Source: Betaproteobacteria bacterium
GTDB taxonomy: Bacteria; Pseudomonadota; Gammaproteobacteria; Burkholderiales; Usitatibacteraceae
DNA: 64,000 nucleotides
NCBI GenBank assembly: GCA_016709665.1
Contig: JADJMI010000004.1
Coordinates: forward strand, 177,599 to 241,598
Direction: 5' to 3'
Numbering within the stretch: position 1 is the first letter of the stretch; each line of letters starts with the position of its first letter. Both the position numbers and the translations under genes were made by a program. Shown in pieces: positions 20,112 through 27,374 of this stretch. The notes below the pieces were generated by a model that saw only the letters and a list, made by a program, of their open reading frames with translations, ran no database searches and had not been told where the DNA came from.

Positions 20112-21863
20112 TCACCCTTCGCTCCCCGGCGCCGCGACGCGCGCTTCGGTCGCCGGCCGCGCGGGGATCCTGGCCTCGTGCGCGGGCTGCGCATCCGGAG
20201 GCACCGACATCATGCGCAGGGCCGCGCCCATCACGGAGGAGAACACCGGCGCCGCGACGTCGCCGCCGTAGTGCTTGCCGGCGCCGGGCTCGTCGATCAT
20301 CACCGCGACGATGTAGCGCGGCTCCGACACGGGACCGAAGCCCGAGAAGGACGACACGTACTTCTTGTCCGCGTAGCCGCCGTCCTCCGGCTTGTGGGCC
20401 GTGCCCGTCTTGCCGGCGATGCGGTAACCCGGAACGGCGGCGCGCGGCGCCGTGCCGCCGGGGCCCACCGCCATCTCCATCATGCGGGCGACCTCGCGGG
20501 CCGTCTCCTTCGAGACGAGCGGCTTGCCGATGGGCATCGCGTCGCGCCGGACGAGCGAGAGCGGCAGCAGGTGGCCCTCGCCGGTGAAGATCGTGTAGGC
20601 GCGGGCGAGCTGCAGGAGCGAGACCGAGATGCCGTGGCCGTAGGCCATCGTCGCCTGCTCGATGGGCTTCCAGGCGGTGCCGGGGCGCAGGAGCCCCTTG
20701 GCCTCGCCGGGGAACCCGGTCTGCGGCACCGCGCCGAAGCCGAGCTCGCGGTAGAACCGGTCGACGCGGGTGGCGGGCATCTGCAGCTGGATGCGCGCCG
20801 TGCCCACGTTCGAGGATTTCTGGATGACCTGCGCCACCGAGAGGGCGCCGTGGGGGTGGGCGTCGTTGATCGACCAGCCGCCGATCACGAGCGGCCCGGC
20901 GGACTGCACGATCGTGTCGGGCTTCACGATCCCGTCCTCGAGCGCGGCGGCGATGGTGAAGGGCTTCATCGTGGAGCCCGGCTCGAAGATGTCGGTGACG
21001 GAGCGGTTGCGCGTCTGCCGGCCGGTGACGTTGGCGCGGTTGTTCGGGTTGTAGTCGGGCTGGTTCACGAGCGCGAGCACCTCGCCCGTGCGCGCGTCGA
21101 GCATGACGAGCGAGCCGCCCTTCGCCTTGTTCTGCTCGACCGCGGCCTTGAGCTCCCGGTGCGCGAGGAACTGCAGGCGCTGGTCGATCGAAAGCACGAG
21201 CGCCTTGCCGTCGCGCGGCACCTTGAGGCTCTCGACGTCCTCGACGATGCGGCCCTTCCTGTCCTTGATCACCTTGCGGCTGCCCGGCACGCCCGCGAGC
21301 CATTGCTGCTGGGCGAGCTCGATGCCCTCCTGGCCGCTGTCGTCGATTCCCGTGAAGCCCACCACGTGCGCCATCACCTCGCCCGCGGGGTAGAAGCGGC
21401 GGTACTCGCGCTGCTGGAAGACCCCGGGAACCCCCAGCGCCACCACTTTCGCCGCCTGCTCGGGCGATATCTGGCGCTTCAGCCAGGCGAACTGGCGATC
21501 CTTGTGGGCAACTTTCTGGCGGATCTCCGCGGGCGTCATGCCGAGGGCCTTCGCCAGGGCGCGCAACTGCGCCTCGGCCGGCTCGAACTCGTCCGGCGTC
21601 ACCCAGATGGACTCGACGGGCGTGGAAATCGCGAGGGGCTGGCCGTGGCGATCCTTCACCGGCCCGCGCGAGGCGGGCATGTCGACGATGCGGCCGTAGC
21701 GGGCCTCGCCCTTGGCCTGCAGGAAGCTGTGGTCGAGCCCCTGGAGCCAGAACGCCCGGCCGGCGAGCACGACGAAGCCCAGGCCCGCGAGCCCGAGCAC
21801 GAATCGCGAGCGCCAGCCTTCGAGACGCAGGCGAAGTTCGGGCGTGCGCTTCTCGAACCTCAT
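20112..21863 (-). CDS. ftsI: Septal transpeptidase FtsI (PBP3)
   Basis: Class B penicillin-binding protein that cross-links septal peptidoglycan. ATG at 21863 overlaps the ftsL stop (ATGA), giving 583 residues. One membrane helix (about 20-42) precedes the pedestal domain (SRGPVKDRHGQPLA) and the transpeptidase domain. Catalytic motifs are Ser297-T-M-Lys300, Ser350-Ser-Asn352 and Lys485-T-G-T488. The tail after about 560 is Pro/Ala-rich and poorly conserved. Confidence 0.97.
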   Translation of the reverse strand: MRFEKRTPELRLRLEGWRSRFVLGLAGLGFVVLAGRAFWLQGLDHSFLQAKGEARYGRIVDMPASRGPVKDRHGQPLAISTPVESIWVTPDEFEPAEAQLRALAKALGMTPAEIRQKVAHKDRQFAWLKRQISPEQAAKVVALGVPGVFQQREYRRFYPAGEVMAHVVGFTGIDDSGQEGIELAQQQWLAGVPGSRKVIKDRKGRIVEDVESLKVPRDGKALVLSIDQRLQFLAHRELKAAVEQNKAKGGSLVMLDARTGEVLALVNQPDYNPNNRANVTGRQTRNRSVTDIFEPGSTMKPFTIAAALEDGIVKPDTIVQSAGPLVIGGWSINDAHPHGALSVAQVIQKSSNVGTARIQLQMPATRVDRFYRELGFGAVPQTGFPGEAKGLLRPGTAWKPIEQATMAYGHGISVSLLQLARAYTIFTGEGHLLPLSLVRRDAMPIGKPLVSKETAREVARMMEMAVGPGGTAPRAAVPGYRIAGKTGTAHKPEDGGYADKKYVSSFSGFGPVSEPRYIVAVMIDEPGAGKHYGGDVAAPVFSSVMGAALRMMSVPPDAQPAHEARIPARPATEARVAAPGSEG

Positions 21864-22147
21864 TTGCCCGGCTCCGGGGTCGCGGCGGGACCGACGATGA
21901 CGCGCGTGGAGGCCGGGTCCGGCAAGCGCATGCCGAGGGATTTCGAGGCGAGCGCCTCGACGCGCTTGTGGGTGGCCCACGTGCCCTGCTCGAGCTGCAG
22001 CTGCGTCCACTCCTCGTCGAGCTTCTTGGCGGCGCCCTGCGCCTGCTCCAGGTCGATGAAGAGCTTGCGCGCGCGGTGCTGCGAGGTGATCACCGCGAGC
22101 GCGCAGGCGACGAGCACGACGAGCAGGAGCGCGTTGAGGCGGGCCAT
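21860..22147 (-). CDS. ftsL: Cell division protein FtsL
   Basis: A 95-residue bitopic protein. A short cytoplasmic end is followed by one membrane helix (about 5-22). A periplasmic coiled-coil (about 30-70, KLFIDLEQAQGAAKKLDEEW) pairs with FtsB, and the ending LGMRLPDPASTRVI is typical. Its place between rsmH and ftsI is the standard one. It is read from ATG 22147, ten bases after rsmH; the reading further upstream overlaps rsmH and is not used. Confidence 0.93.
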   Translation of the reverse strand: MARLNALLLVVLVACALAVITSQHRARKLFIDLEQAQGAAKKLDEEWTQLQLEQGTWATHKRVEALASKSLGMRLPDPASTRVIVGPAATPEPGK

Positions 22148-22157
22148 GGTCCGGGGC

Positions 22158-23084
22158 TCAGGCGGCGGTGCGTTCCGCGACGCGCAGCGTGGCGCTGCGG
22201 GCACGGGGGTTGGCGGCGACCTCGGCATCCGAGGGGCGGATGGCGCGGCCGACGAGGTGAAGGCGCGGCTCGGGCAGCTCCGAAGCGCGCACCGGCAGGC
22301 CCTTCGGCAGGCGGTCGGGGGTCGACTGGTCGCGAAGGAAGTGCTTCACGATCCGGTCCTCGAGCGAATGGAAGCTGATCACGGCGAGACGCCCGCCGGG
22401 CTCGAGGAGGTCGACCGCCCGCGGAAGGGTCACCTCGAGCTCCGCAAGCTCTTGATTGACGTGAATCCGAAGAGCCTGAAAGGTCCGGGTCGCCGGGTGC
22501 TTGCCCGGCTCGCGCGTGCGAACCGCGACACCCACGACCTCGGCAAGTTGCCGGGTGGTCCGGAAAGGCTCGCGGCCCCTTGCCGCAGCAATCGCTCCTG
22601 CAACCTGTTTAGCAAACCGTTCTTCCCCATAGGTCGAGATCACCTCCCTGAGTTCTTCTTCTGTGGCCCGGTTCACCCAGTCCGCCGCGCTTTCCCCCCG
22701 GGTCGGGTCCATGCGCATGTCGAGCGGTCCATCGCTTGCGAAGCTGAAGCCGCGCCCCGGCTCGTCGAGCTGGGGCGAAGAAACGCCGAGGTCCAGGAGG
22801 ACCCCGGCGAGACGGGTGACGCCGCGGGAGGCGAGCTCGCGCGTCATCGTGGAAAAGCGCGCATGGATCAGCTCAAGACGTCGATCCGCTCCCGCGTGAT
22901 GCGCAATCGCCGCGGGGTCCTGATCAAAAGCGAAAAGTCTTCCGCGAACACCGAGCCGGGCGAGGATGGCCGCGCTGTGCCCGCCGCGGCCAAAGGTGCC
23001 ATCGACGTACATTCCGTCGGGACGGACTCGGAGGGCGTGGACGGCTTCTTCGAGGAGTACCGGGACATGGACGACCTCACTCAC
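22158..23084 (-). CDS. rsmH: 16S rRNA (cytosine-1402-N4)-methyltransferase RsmH
   Basis: An AdoMet-dependent enzyme methylating N4 of C1402 in the ribosomal P site, formerly MraW. RsmI, which adds the 2'-O-methyl at the same base, is at 29.1-30.0 kb. Read from GTG 23084 it has 308 residues and the N-terminus VSEVVHVPVLLEEAVHAL aligns with the family. A GTG near 23158 would add about 25 unconserved residues. VDGTFGRGGHS (about 28-37), VLLDLGVSSPQLD and VISFHSLEDRIVK are family signatures. Confidence 0.96.
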   Translation of the reverse strand: MSEVVHVPVLLEEAVHALRVRPDGMYVDGTFGRGGHSAAILARLGVRGRLFAFDQDPAAIAHHAGADRRLELIHARFSTMTRELASRGVTRLAGVLLDLGVSSPQLDEPGRGFSFASDGPLDMRMDPTRGESAADWVNRATEEELREVISTYGEERFAKQVAGAIAAARGREPFRTTRQLAEVVGVAVRTREPGKHPATRTFQALRIHVNQELAELEVTLPRAVDLLEPGGRLAVISFHSLEDRIVKHFLRDQSTPDRLPKGLPVRASELPEPRLHLVGRAIRPSDAEVAANPRARSATLRVAERTAA

Positions 23085-23167
23085 GGTGGGAAAGACGGTG
23101 GCCGCCCGGGGAACCGAGGGGCCGCTGCGTGCATTGCGGAGGCTCGGACCCCGGATCACCGGGCGCC

Positions 23168-23614
23168 TCACAGCGAGAAGTTCTCCATCCCGGGGGGCAA
23201 CACGGGGTTGCCGCCGGCGGTGAGCCGGTCGAGCTGCTGCTGCCAGCGCTCGAGGTCCCAGATTTCGTAGTAGCTGCCCTGCCCGATGAACATCACGCGC
23301 TTGTCGATGCCGGCGAAGGCGCGAAGCTCGGGCGAGACGAGCAGCCGTCCGGCTCCGTCGAGCGAGAGCTCCTCGGCGAAGCCGACGAGCAGTCGCTTCC
23401 AGGGGCTGGAGGCGGGATTGAGGCTGGGGAACGCCATGATCTGGGCGCGCACCGGCTCCCAGGCCGGCGCGGGATACACGAGAAGGCACTTGTCGGGGTG
23501 GGCCGTGAGGACGACCGGAACCGTCCCGCCCTGCGTCAGGGGATCGCGCACGCGCGTCGGCACCGCCAGGCGGCCCTTCGCGTCGAGATTGATCTGTGAG
23601 GCCCCCTGGAACAC
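23168..23614 (-). CDS. mraZ: Transcriptional regulator MraZ
   Basis: An AbrB-like ring-forming DNA-binding protein that represses the dcw operon. The family begins MFQGAS, so I place the start at GTG 23614 (VFQGASQINLDAKGRLAVPTR), giving 148 residues. A longer reading to 23695 would translate the operator region and is unlikely. Two SpoVT-AbrB repeats are visible, ending their DNA-binding loops with LDAKGRLAVP (about 9-18) and LDGAGRLLVSPELR (about 88-101). First gene of the operon, 83 bases before rsmH. Confidence 0.95.
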   Translation of the reverse strand: MFQGASQINLDAKGRLAVPTRVRDPLTQGGTVPVVLTAHPDKCLLVYPAPAWEPVRAQIMAFPSLNPASSPWKRLLVGFAEELSLDGAGRLLVSPELRAFAGIDKRVMFIGQGSYYEIWDLERWQQQLDRLTAGGNPVLPPGMENFSL

Positions 23615-23618
23615 CCGA

Positions 23619-23661
23619 CTCCCCCTTTTGGGGACAAACCGTTCGGCTGGCAAAGCCAGCC
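23619..23661 (-). promoter_or_regulatory. mraZ 5' leader with two hairpins, one covering the ribosome-binding site
   Basis: On the minus strand the leader carries GGCTGGC-TTT-GCCAGCC (23645-23661) and then TCCCC-AAAA-GGGGA (about 23621-23634). The right half of the second stem is the GGGGGAG Shine-Dalgarno stretch of mraZ, a few bases before its GTG. The ribosome site could therefore be partly sequestered. Confidence 0.45.
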
Positions 23662-23686
23662 CATTCGGTTTTCCCAATTTTTCCCA
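23660..23686 (-). promoter_or_regulatory. MraZ operator boxes (TGGG repeats)
   Basis: On the minus strand TGGG occurs at 23683-23686, 23673-23676 and 23660-23663. The first two are spaced ten bases apart as TGGGAAAAATTGGGAAAA, and the third is 13 bases further. MraZ is known to bind tandem TGGGN repeats five bases apart upstream of mraZ, so this is probably the autoregulatory operator. It lies just downstream of the -10 box. Confidence 0.75.
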
Positions 23687-23695
23687 CTTCTGCAC

Positions 23696-23724
23696 ACTCT
23701 AGAGATCGGACCGAGGGGCGTCAA
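23696..23724 (-). promoter_or_regulatory. Sigma70 promoter of the dcw operon (Pmra)
   Basis: On the minus strand TTGACG (23719-23724) and TAGAGT (23696-23701) are separated by exactly 17 bases. Transcription would start near 23689, immediately before the MraZ boxes, so bound MraZ would block initiation. Confidence 0.8.
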
Positions 23725-23774
23725 GGGGTGAATCGGAGATTTTTTGTTGTGCGACAGGGACTTAGCTGCAGATC

Positions 23775-23829
23775 AGGTATCGTTTTTCGGATTTCCGATG
23801 ATCAATATAATCAATAAGATACGATACCT
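23775..23829 (+). promoter_or_regulatory. AT-rich promoter flanked by a 9-base inverted repeat
   Basis: TATAAT (23806-23811) lies in an unusually AT-rich pocket upstream of the histidine phosphatase gene. It is enclosed by a perfect inverted repeat, AGGTATCGT (23775-23783) and ACGATACCT (23821-23829). A smaller palindrome, CGGATTTCCG, lies at 23788-23797. The -35 is weak (TTTTTC). The arrangement suggests operator sites around the promoter or a hairpin at the transcript start. Confidence 0.5.
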
Positions 23830-23904
23830 ACTGAAAGTCGTTTCACAGCGTTAGTGACTCCTCGCCTCGGCGGGGGTGAAAATGGTCCGCAGGGAGATAT
23901 CCAC

Positions 23905-24555
23905 ATGACGCACTGCAACATCGGCGCTGCGCTCGCGGTCGCTGCCATCCTGTTCGCCGTGCCGCGTGCAGCACCGGCCGAGACGCGGTCATCGAGCCCC
24001 GACCCGGCTCATGCCCTCGAAGGCGCCGCGCTGGTGAAGGCGCTTCGCGCGGGCGGCTTCACGCTCTATTTCCGCCATACCGCGACGGACTTCGCCCAGA
24101 ACGACGCGGCGATGAAGGGCTACGACGAGTGCGCGCTGCAACGCAACCTGTCGGAGGAAGGCCGGCGCCAGGCGCGCGCCGTCGGCGAATGGGTGCGACG
24201 TTTGTCGCTTCCCGTGGGCGAGGTCATCGCGAGCCCCTTCTGCCGGACGATGGAAACGGGCCGGCTGATGTTCGGGCGGGCCGAGCCCTCGACCGTGGTC
24301 CGCGGCTACGAGGGAACTTCATCCGCCAACGCGGACTACACGAAGCTCGTGGCGCTGCTCGCCTCGCCGCCGGCGAAGGTCGGCACGCTGCGCATGATCA
24401 CCACGCACGGCAATCCCTTCCGCGCCATCGCCGGTCCGCCGCATCTCCAGGAGGGCGAGGCGGCGGTGCTGAAGCCCCTGGGACAGTCGTTCGCGGTGGT
24501 CGCGCGCATCAAGGTGGGCGACTGGGAAGGGCTCGCGGCGGCCGATTCGAAGTAG
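23905..24555 (+). CDS. Secreted histidine phosphatase superfamily protein
   Basis: 216 residues from the ATG at 23905, which has AGGGAG about nine bases upstream. The N-terminus is a Sec signal peptide (GAALAVAAILFAVPRAAPAE), so the protein acts in the periplasm or outside. The phosphohistidine centre is YFRHTATD (RHT, where the usual form is RHG). The second half has ASPFCRTMETGRLMFG and a late histidine in MITTHGNPFRAI. The substrate is unknown. It is divergent from mraZ behind a distinctive AT-rich promoter. The longer reading from 23854 would put residues before the signal peptide and is rejected. Confidence 0.8.
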   Translation: MTHCNIGAALAVAAILFAVPRAAPAETRSSSPDPAHALEGAALVKALRAGGFTLYFRHTATDFAQNDAAMKGYDECALQRNLSEEGRRQARAVGEWVRRLSLPVGEVIASPFCRTMETGRLMFGRAEPSTVVRGYEGTSSANADYTKLVALLASPPAKVGTLRMITTHGNPFRAIAGPPHLQEGEAAVLKPLGQSFAVVARIKVGDWEGLAAADSK

Positions 24556-24571
24556 ACGCGGCGCGCCAACG

Positions 24572-24596
24572 AAAAAGGCCCGGCCGAAGCCGGGCC
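24572..24596 (-). terminator. Intrinsic terminator of the Lys/Ala-rich protein gene
   Basis: GGCCCGGC-TTCG-GCCGGGCC on the minus strand is followed by TTTTTC, about 79 bases after the gene ending at 24675. It lies between two convergent genes. On the plus strand the stem is not followed by T residues. Confidence 0.7.
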
Positions 24597-24674
24597 CCGC
24601 CGGGGAGGCGCTGGACAACTCAGGGACGCTGGGGCGAGCCCGTTCCGCCCGTCGAGGGCGACATCGGCACGATC

Positions 24675-25169
24675 TCAGGCACGCTTGGTCTTCTGGCCCG
24701 CGAGCGCGAGCTTCGCGTCGGGCGCGTTCTTCGCGGACGCCACCTTCACCGGCGCCGCATGCTTCGCGCCGGCGACCTGCACGCGCGTGGCGGCCTTCGT
24801 GTTCTTCGCGACTTGCGTTTTCGGCGCCCTGGCCTTGGCCGCCGCCATCTTCGTCGACGGCACCGCCTGTTGCTTCGCGACGACCGGGGCATCCTCGGCC
24901 GGCAGCGCCTTCGCCTGTTCGATGCCACCGTCGTCCTCGCGCACGAGGTCCGGAATGTAGAGGCCGTGGATCATGCGGGTGCGCTCGACGTAGCGGCGCA
25001 GTTCGCCCGCACCTTGCGCGGCCTTTTCCTCGATCGCCCGCGCGACGAACGGCGAAAGGTTGGCGGTCTTCACGGCGATGCGTTGCGGTTCCTGCGCGAA
25101 TGCGCCGGTGGCCAGGGTCGCGAAAGCGGCGGCGGTGGCGAGCCGAAGGGCGAGGGATCGGGTGTTCAT
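24675..25169 (-). CDS. Secreted Lys/Ala-rich protein of unknown function
   Basis: 164 residues from ATG 25169, with GGAG upstream. A Sec signal peptide (residues 1-26, ending GAFAQ) is followed by a conserved-looking segment with FVARAIEEKAAQGAGELRRY (about 40-60) and by MIHGLYIPDLVRED. The second half (about 95-164) is a low-complexity run of Ala, Lys, Val and Pro (repeats such as VAKNTKAA, VAGAKHAA, VASAKNAP), reminiscent of histone H1-like tails. In a secreted protein such a tail may bind peptidoglycan, LPS or nucleic acid; that is inference. I do not recognise a family. Confidence 0.6.
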   Translation of the reverse strand: MNTRSLALRLATAAAFATLATGAFAQEPQRIAVKTANLSPFVARAIEEKAAQGAGELRRYVERTRMIHGLYIPDLVREDDGGIEQAKALPAEDAPVVAKQQAVPSTKMAAAKARAPKTQVAKNTKAATRVQVAGAKHAAPVKVASAKNAPDAKLALAGQKTKRA

Positions 25170-25408
25170 GCGCGATTCTCCGGAAGTTGGAATGGGCTCG
25201 GGATTCCATGCGCGAAACCCCGATGGATCGTCCCTATCAACATCCGTGCCACGCGAGGCAAGCAACTGATCCGCAAGGCGTTCGTCCTTCCGATTGCCGC
25301 GGCGGGACTTTCGGGGCGGCAGGAACGGTCAGCGCAGGCGCCCGATTCGTCGCCGCCCGGCGACGCACGAAGCGGCTCGACGGCCCGTTCGCACTCGCAC
25401 GCGCCCAG

Positions 25409-25440
25409 AAAAACGGGTGACGCCGCCCGGCGACACCCGT
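25409..25440 (-). terminator. Intrinsic terminator of the ferritin-like gene
   Basis: On the minus strand ACGGGTG and CACCCGT enclose an inner CGCCG/CGGCG stem (25413-25440) and are followed by TTTTTC. It lies 23 bases after the stop of the ferritin-like gene. The remaining 25170-25408 is non-coding and holds another GTCGCC/GGCGAC stem but no recognisable element. Confidence 0.7.
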
Positions 25441-25462
25441 CATCGGAGATGCGCGCGAGACT

Positions 25463-26035
25463 TCAGCGATGCCCGGGCTTCGGATCGCGACGCAGGCGCC
25501 TTTCCGCGCCGAGCGCGAGCCCCGGACCGGCGCCTTCCGCAAGGAGCGCTTCCCAGTCGGTGTGATCGCGCGGCGTGTTCGCCAGCGCGGCGAGCACCCA
25601 GCGGACATGCTCGACCTCGTCCTGCGCGAGGTGGCTCGCGAGATCGCGCACGCCGGAATCCTTCACCTGGCCCGCGGCACGCTCGAACATGTCGACGGCC
25701 CGCTGCTCGGCCTTGAGCGCGATCTCGAGCAGCGCCCGGGGCGAGGCGATGTGCAAAACCATGTCGCGCGGGCAGCAGTCGGCGTCGTGCGACTCGAGCC
25801 ACGCGTACTGCCGGTAGTCGACCTCCGGCAGGGCGAGCCCGCGCGAGCGCGCCTCGAGGCGCTCGTAGTGATCCTGTTCCAGGACCGCGAGCTTGCCGCA
25901 GAGCGACGCGAGCTCGTCCTCGCCGCGCTCGCCGAAAGCGGCCTGCAGGTCCCTCAGGGTGCGCGCGGCCTCGAACTCCAGGGCGAGGGCATGCGCGATG
26001 AACTCCTCCAGCGTGCAGTCGGGTCCGATCTTCAT
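25463..26035 (-). CDS. Ferritin-like / rubrerythrin-like four-helix protein
   Basis: 190 residues from ATG 26035 (MKIGPDCTLEEF). Four long helices are predicted, with diiron-type ligand patterns: Glu in LEFEAARTL, EQDHYERL (ExxH), AEQRAVDMFE and DEVEHVRW (ExxH). This is the rubrerythrin/ferritin-like layout; no C-terminal rubredoxin cysteines are present. It may handle peroxide or iron, but the loop DADCCPRDM is unusual and the activity is not certain. It has its own terminator. Upstream (26036-26198) I see no gene. Confidence 0.65.
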   Translation of the reverse strand: MKIGPDCTLEEFIAHALALEFEAARTLRDLQAAFGERGEDELASLCGKLAVLEQDHYERLEARSRGLALPEVDYRQYAWLESHDADCCPRDMVLHIASPRALLEIALKAEQRAVDMFERAAGQVKDSGVRDLASHLAQDEVEHVRWVLAALANTPRDHTDWEALLAEGAGPGLALGAERRLRRDPKPGHR

Positions 26036-26198
26036 GGCGCGCGGGCCTCTTTCCAAGGTCGTCGGGAGGCGCAGTTTGCCCCCGCCTTTCGGGCCCTGAC
26101 AAACGGAATTTTCTGCATTCCACAGAGCGAAACAATGTCCCCTCGTCGAGCAGGGGAATGCCGTTTCGCGACACGCGCGATCGGTGCGGAAAAAGGGA

Positions 26199-26520
26199 AA
26201 TGTGAAGCGGGCCGATAAGCGGGATTCTGTTACGGCCTCGCGGCTATGACGGTCATCCCTCTGGGCATGCCGTTGCCGGCATGCTCAAGCCACCTACCCG
26301 CAGGCTCGACGGGCCGCGTCATCGCCTGCCTATTTGGTGTTGCTCCGCGTAGAGATTGCCCGTTTCACCCCCTGACCAACTTGCGCCCGGCAGGACTCGT
26401 CTCTGTTGCTCTGATCCTCGCCTCACGGCGGACGGGAGTTACCCGCTACGCTGCCCTGTGGAGTCCCGACTTTCCTCTGCGCAACCGAAGTGGCGCAGCG
26501 ACCGTCTGGCCCGCTTCACC
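26199..26520 (-). ncRNA. rnpB: RNase P RNA component
   Basis: The catalytic RNA that trims tRNA 5' ends. On the minus strand the ends pair perfectly as helix P1: GTGAAGCGGGCC near 26518-26507 with GGCCCGCTTCAC at 26213-26202. Conserved landmarks are GAGGAAAGTCGGGACTCC near the 5' side, the ACAGAGACGAG region, and near the 3' end the universal ACAGAA in CGTAACAGAATCCCGC. The length of about 320 bases fits class A betaproteobacterial RNAs, slightly shorter than E. coli. Ends are approximate. This stretch is open in several frames but is not protein-coding. Confidence 0.95.
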
Positions 26521-26525
26521 CGTCC

Positions 26526-26531
26526 ATTCTA
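26526..26531 (-). promoter_or_regulatory. rnpB -10 box
   Basis: TAGAAT on the minus strand, seven to twelve bases before the rnpB 5' end and inside the short gap after the DUF3025 stop. The -35 side is GC-rich and not recognisable. Confidence 0.5.
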
Positions 26532-26556
26532 CGGGGATCGGGCCGGCGGCCCCGCC

Positions 26557-27357
26557 TTATCGCTTCGGCTGGAAGTGCCGCTCGTCTTCGTAGAAGGACT
26601 CGAGCGCGGTGTCCGGGTGCCAACCCGGCACGCCCAGCACCGGCAGGGGCGCCATCGCCCGGGGCGAGGCGAAGCGCGCCCGGCTCGCGAAGTGCGACGC
26701 CAGGAGCGCGTCGGCCTGCGCGACGCGCGCCTCGAGGGGCAGCATCGCGAACAAGTCGTTCACCGGCACGAACACGGTCTTCGCCACGATGCCGATGAAG
26801 GGATCGAGCGCCTTCTCCGAGAGCGCGTGGCCGAAGGGGATGAAGCTCACCTTCGCATGCAACTCCTCGCGCCGGCGCCAGAACAATTCCTTCCACTCGT
26901 GATCGACCAGCAGCCGCAGGAGCGCGGGCGAACTCGAAGCCACGACCACGCCTCCTTCGTCGAAAAGCGACAGCGCGTCGCGCTCGGGACCGCGCCGCCG
27001 CGACTCGCCCTCGCCGCCTTCGGCCAGGATCGCCGCGTGCTGCGCGTTGATCGCCGCCTTGGCCTTCGGGAAGGCCATCCACGCGAGCGCGTTGAAGAGG
27101 TCGTGCCAATTCGCCGGCCGCGTCTCGATCTCGCCGGTGAGAGCGATGTGCCTCTCGTAGTACGGCATGCCCGCGTCGCCCTGTCCGCGCGGCTCGACGA
27201 ACCGGATGGGCAGTCCGTTCGACGTGACGACATCTCGGGCGAGTGCCGTCAGGTCCTCGTGCGATGGCCAGCGTGAAGGATCCAGGCGCGCGATCAGGGG
27301 GTGCAGGGGCGCGAGCATCGGCCCGCGAAGGCGTTCCTGCGCGGCCGCCCAGTGCAT
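26557..27357 (-). CDS. DUF3025 family protein
   Basis: 266 residues from ATG 27357 (MHWAAAQERL). The central block WHDLFNALAWMAFPKAKAAIN followed by LFDEGGVVVAS is the characteristic DUF3025 signature, and the C-terminus contains GWHPDTALESFYEDERHF. Function is unknown. It follows pyrC by 17 bases on the same strand, so the two are probably co-transcribed. The same-strand reading extending up through pyrC is a shadow. Confidence 0.8.
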   Translation of the reverse strand: MHWAAAQERLRGPMLAPLHPLIARLDPSRWPSHEDLTALARDVVTSNGLPIRFVEPRGQGDAGMPYYERHIALTGEIETRPANWHDLFNALAWMAFPKAKAAINAQHAAILAEGGEGESRRRGPERDALSLFDEGGVVVASSSPALLRLLVDHEWKELFWRRREELHAKVSFIPFGHALSEKALDPFIGIVAKTVFVPVNDLFAMLPLEARVAQADALLASHFASRARFASPRAMAPLPVLGVPGWHPDTALESFYEDERHFQPKR

Positions 27358-27374
27358 CGTGACGGCAGCCGGCC

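Noticed and set aside
20178..23270. A 1030-codon plus-strand open frame across ftsI, ftsL and rsmH
   Set aside because: Antisense to three well-recognised genes and composed of typical shadow sequence (His, Arg, Gly, Val runs).
23615..23695. Longer MraZ starting at 23695
   Set aside because: It would translate the operator boxes and leader; family members begin at the FQGAS position, which matches GTG 23614.
24571..24600. Terminator for the plus-strand histidine phosphatase
   Set aside because: The T-run follows the stem only on the minus strand, so it serves the convergent gene.
26200..26520. Short protein-coding frames between the ferritin-like and DUF3025 genes
   Set aside because: The segment is RNase P RNA by its paired ends and conserved blocks.
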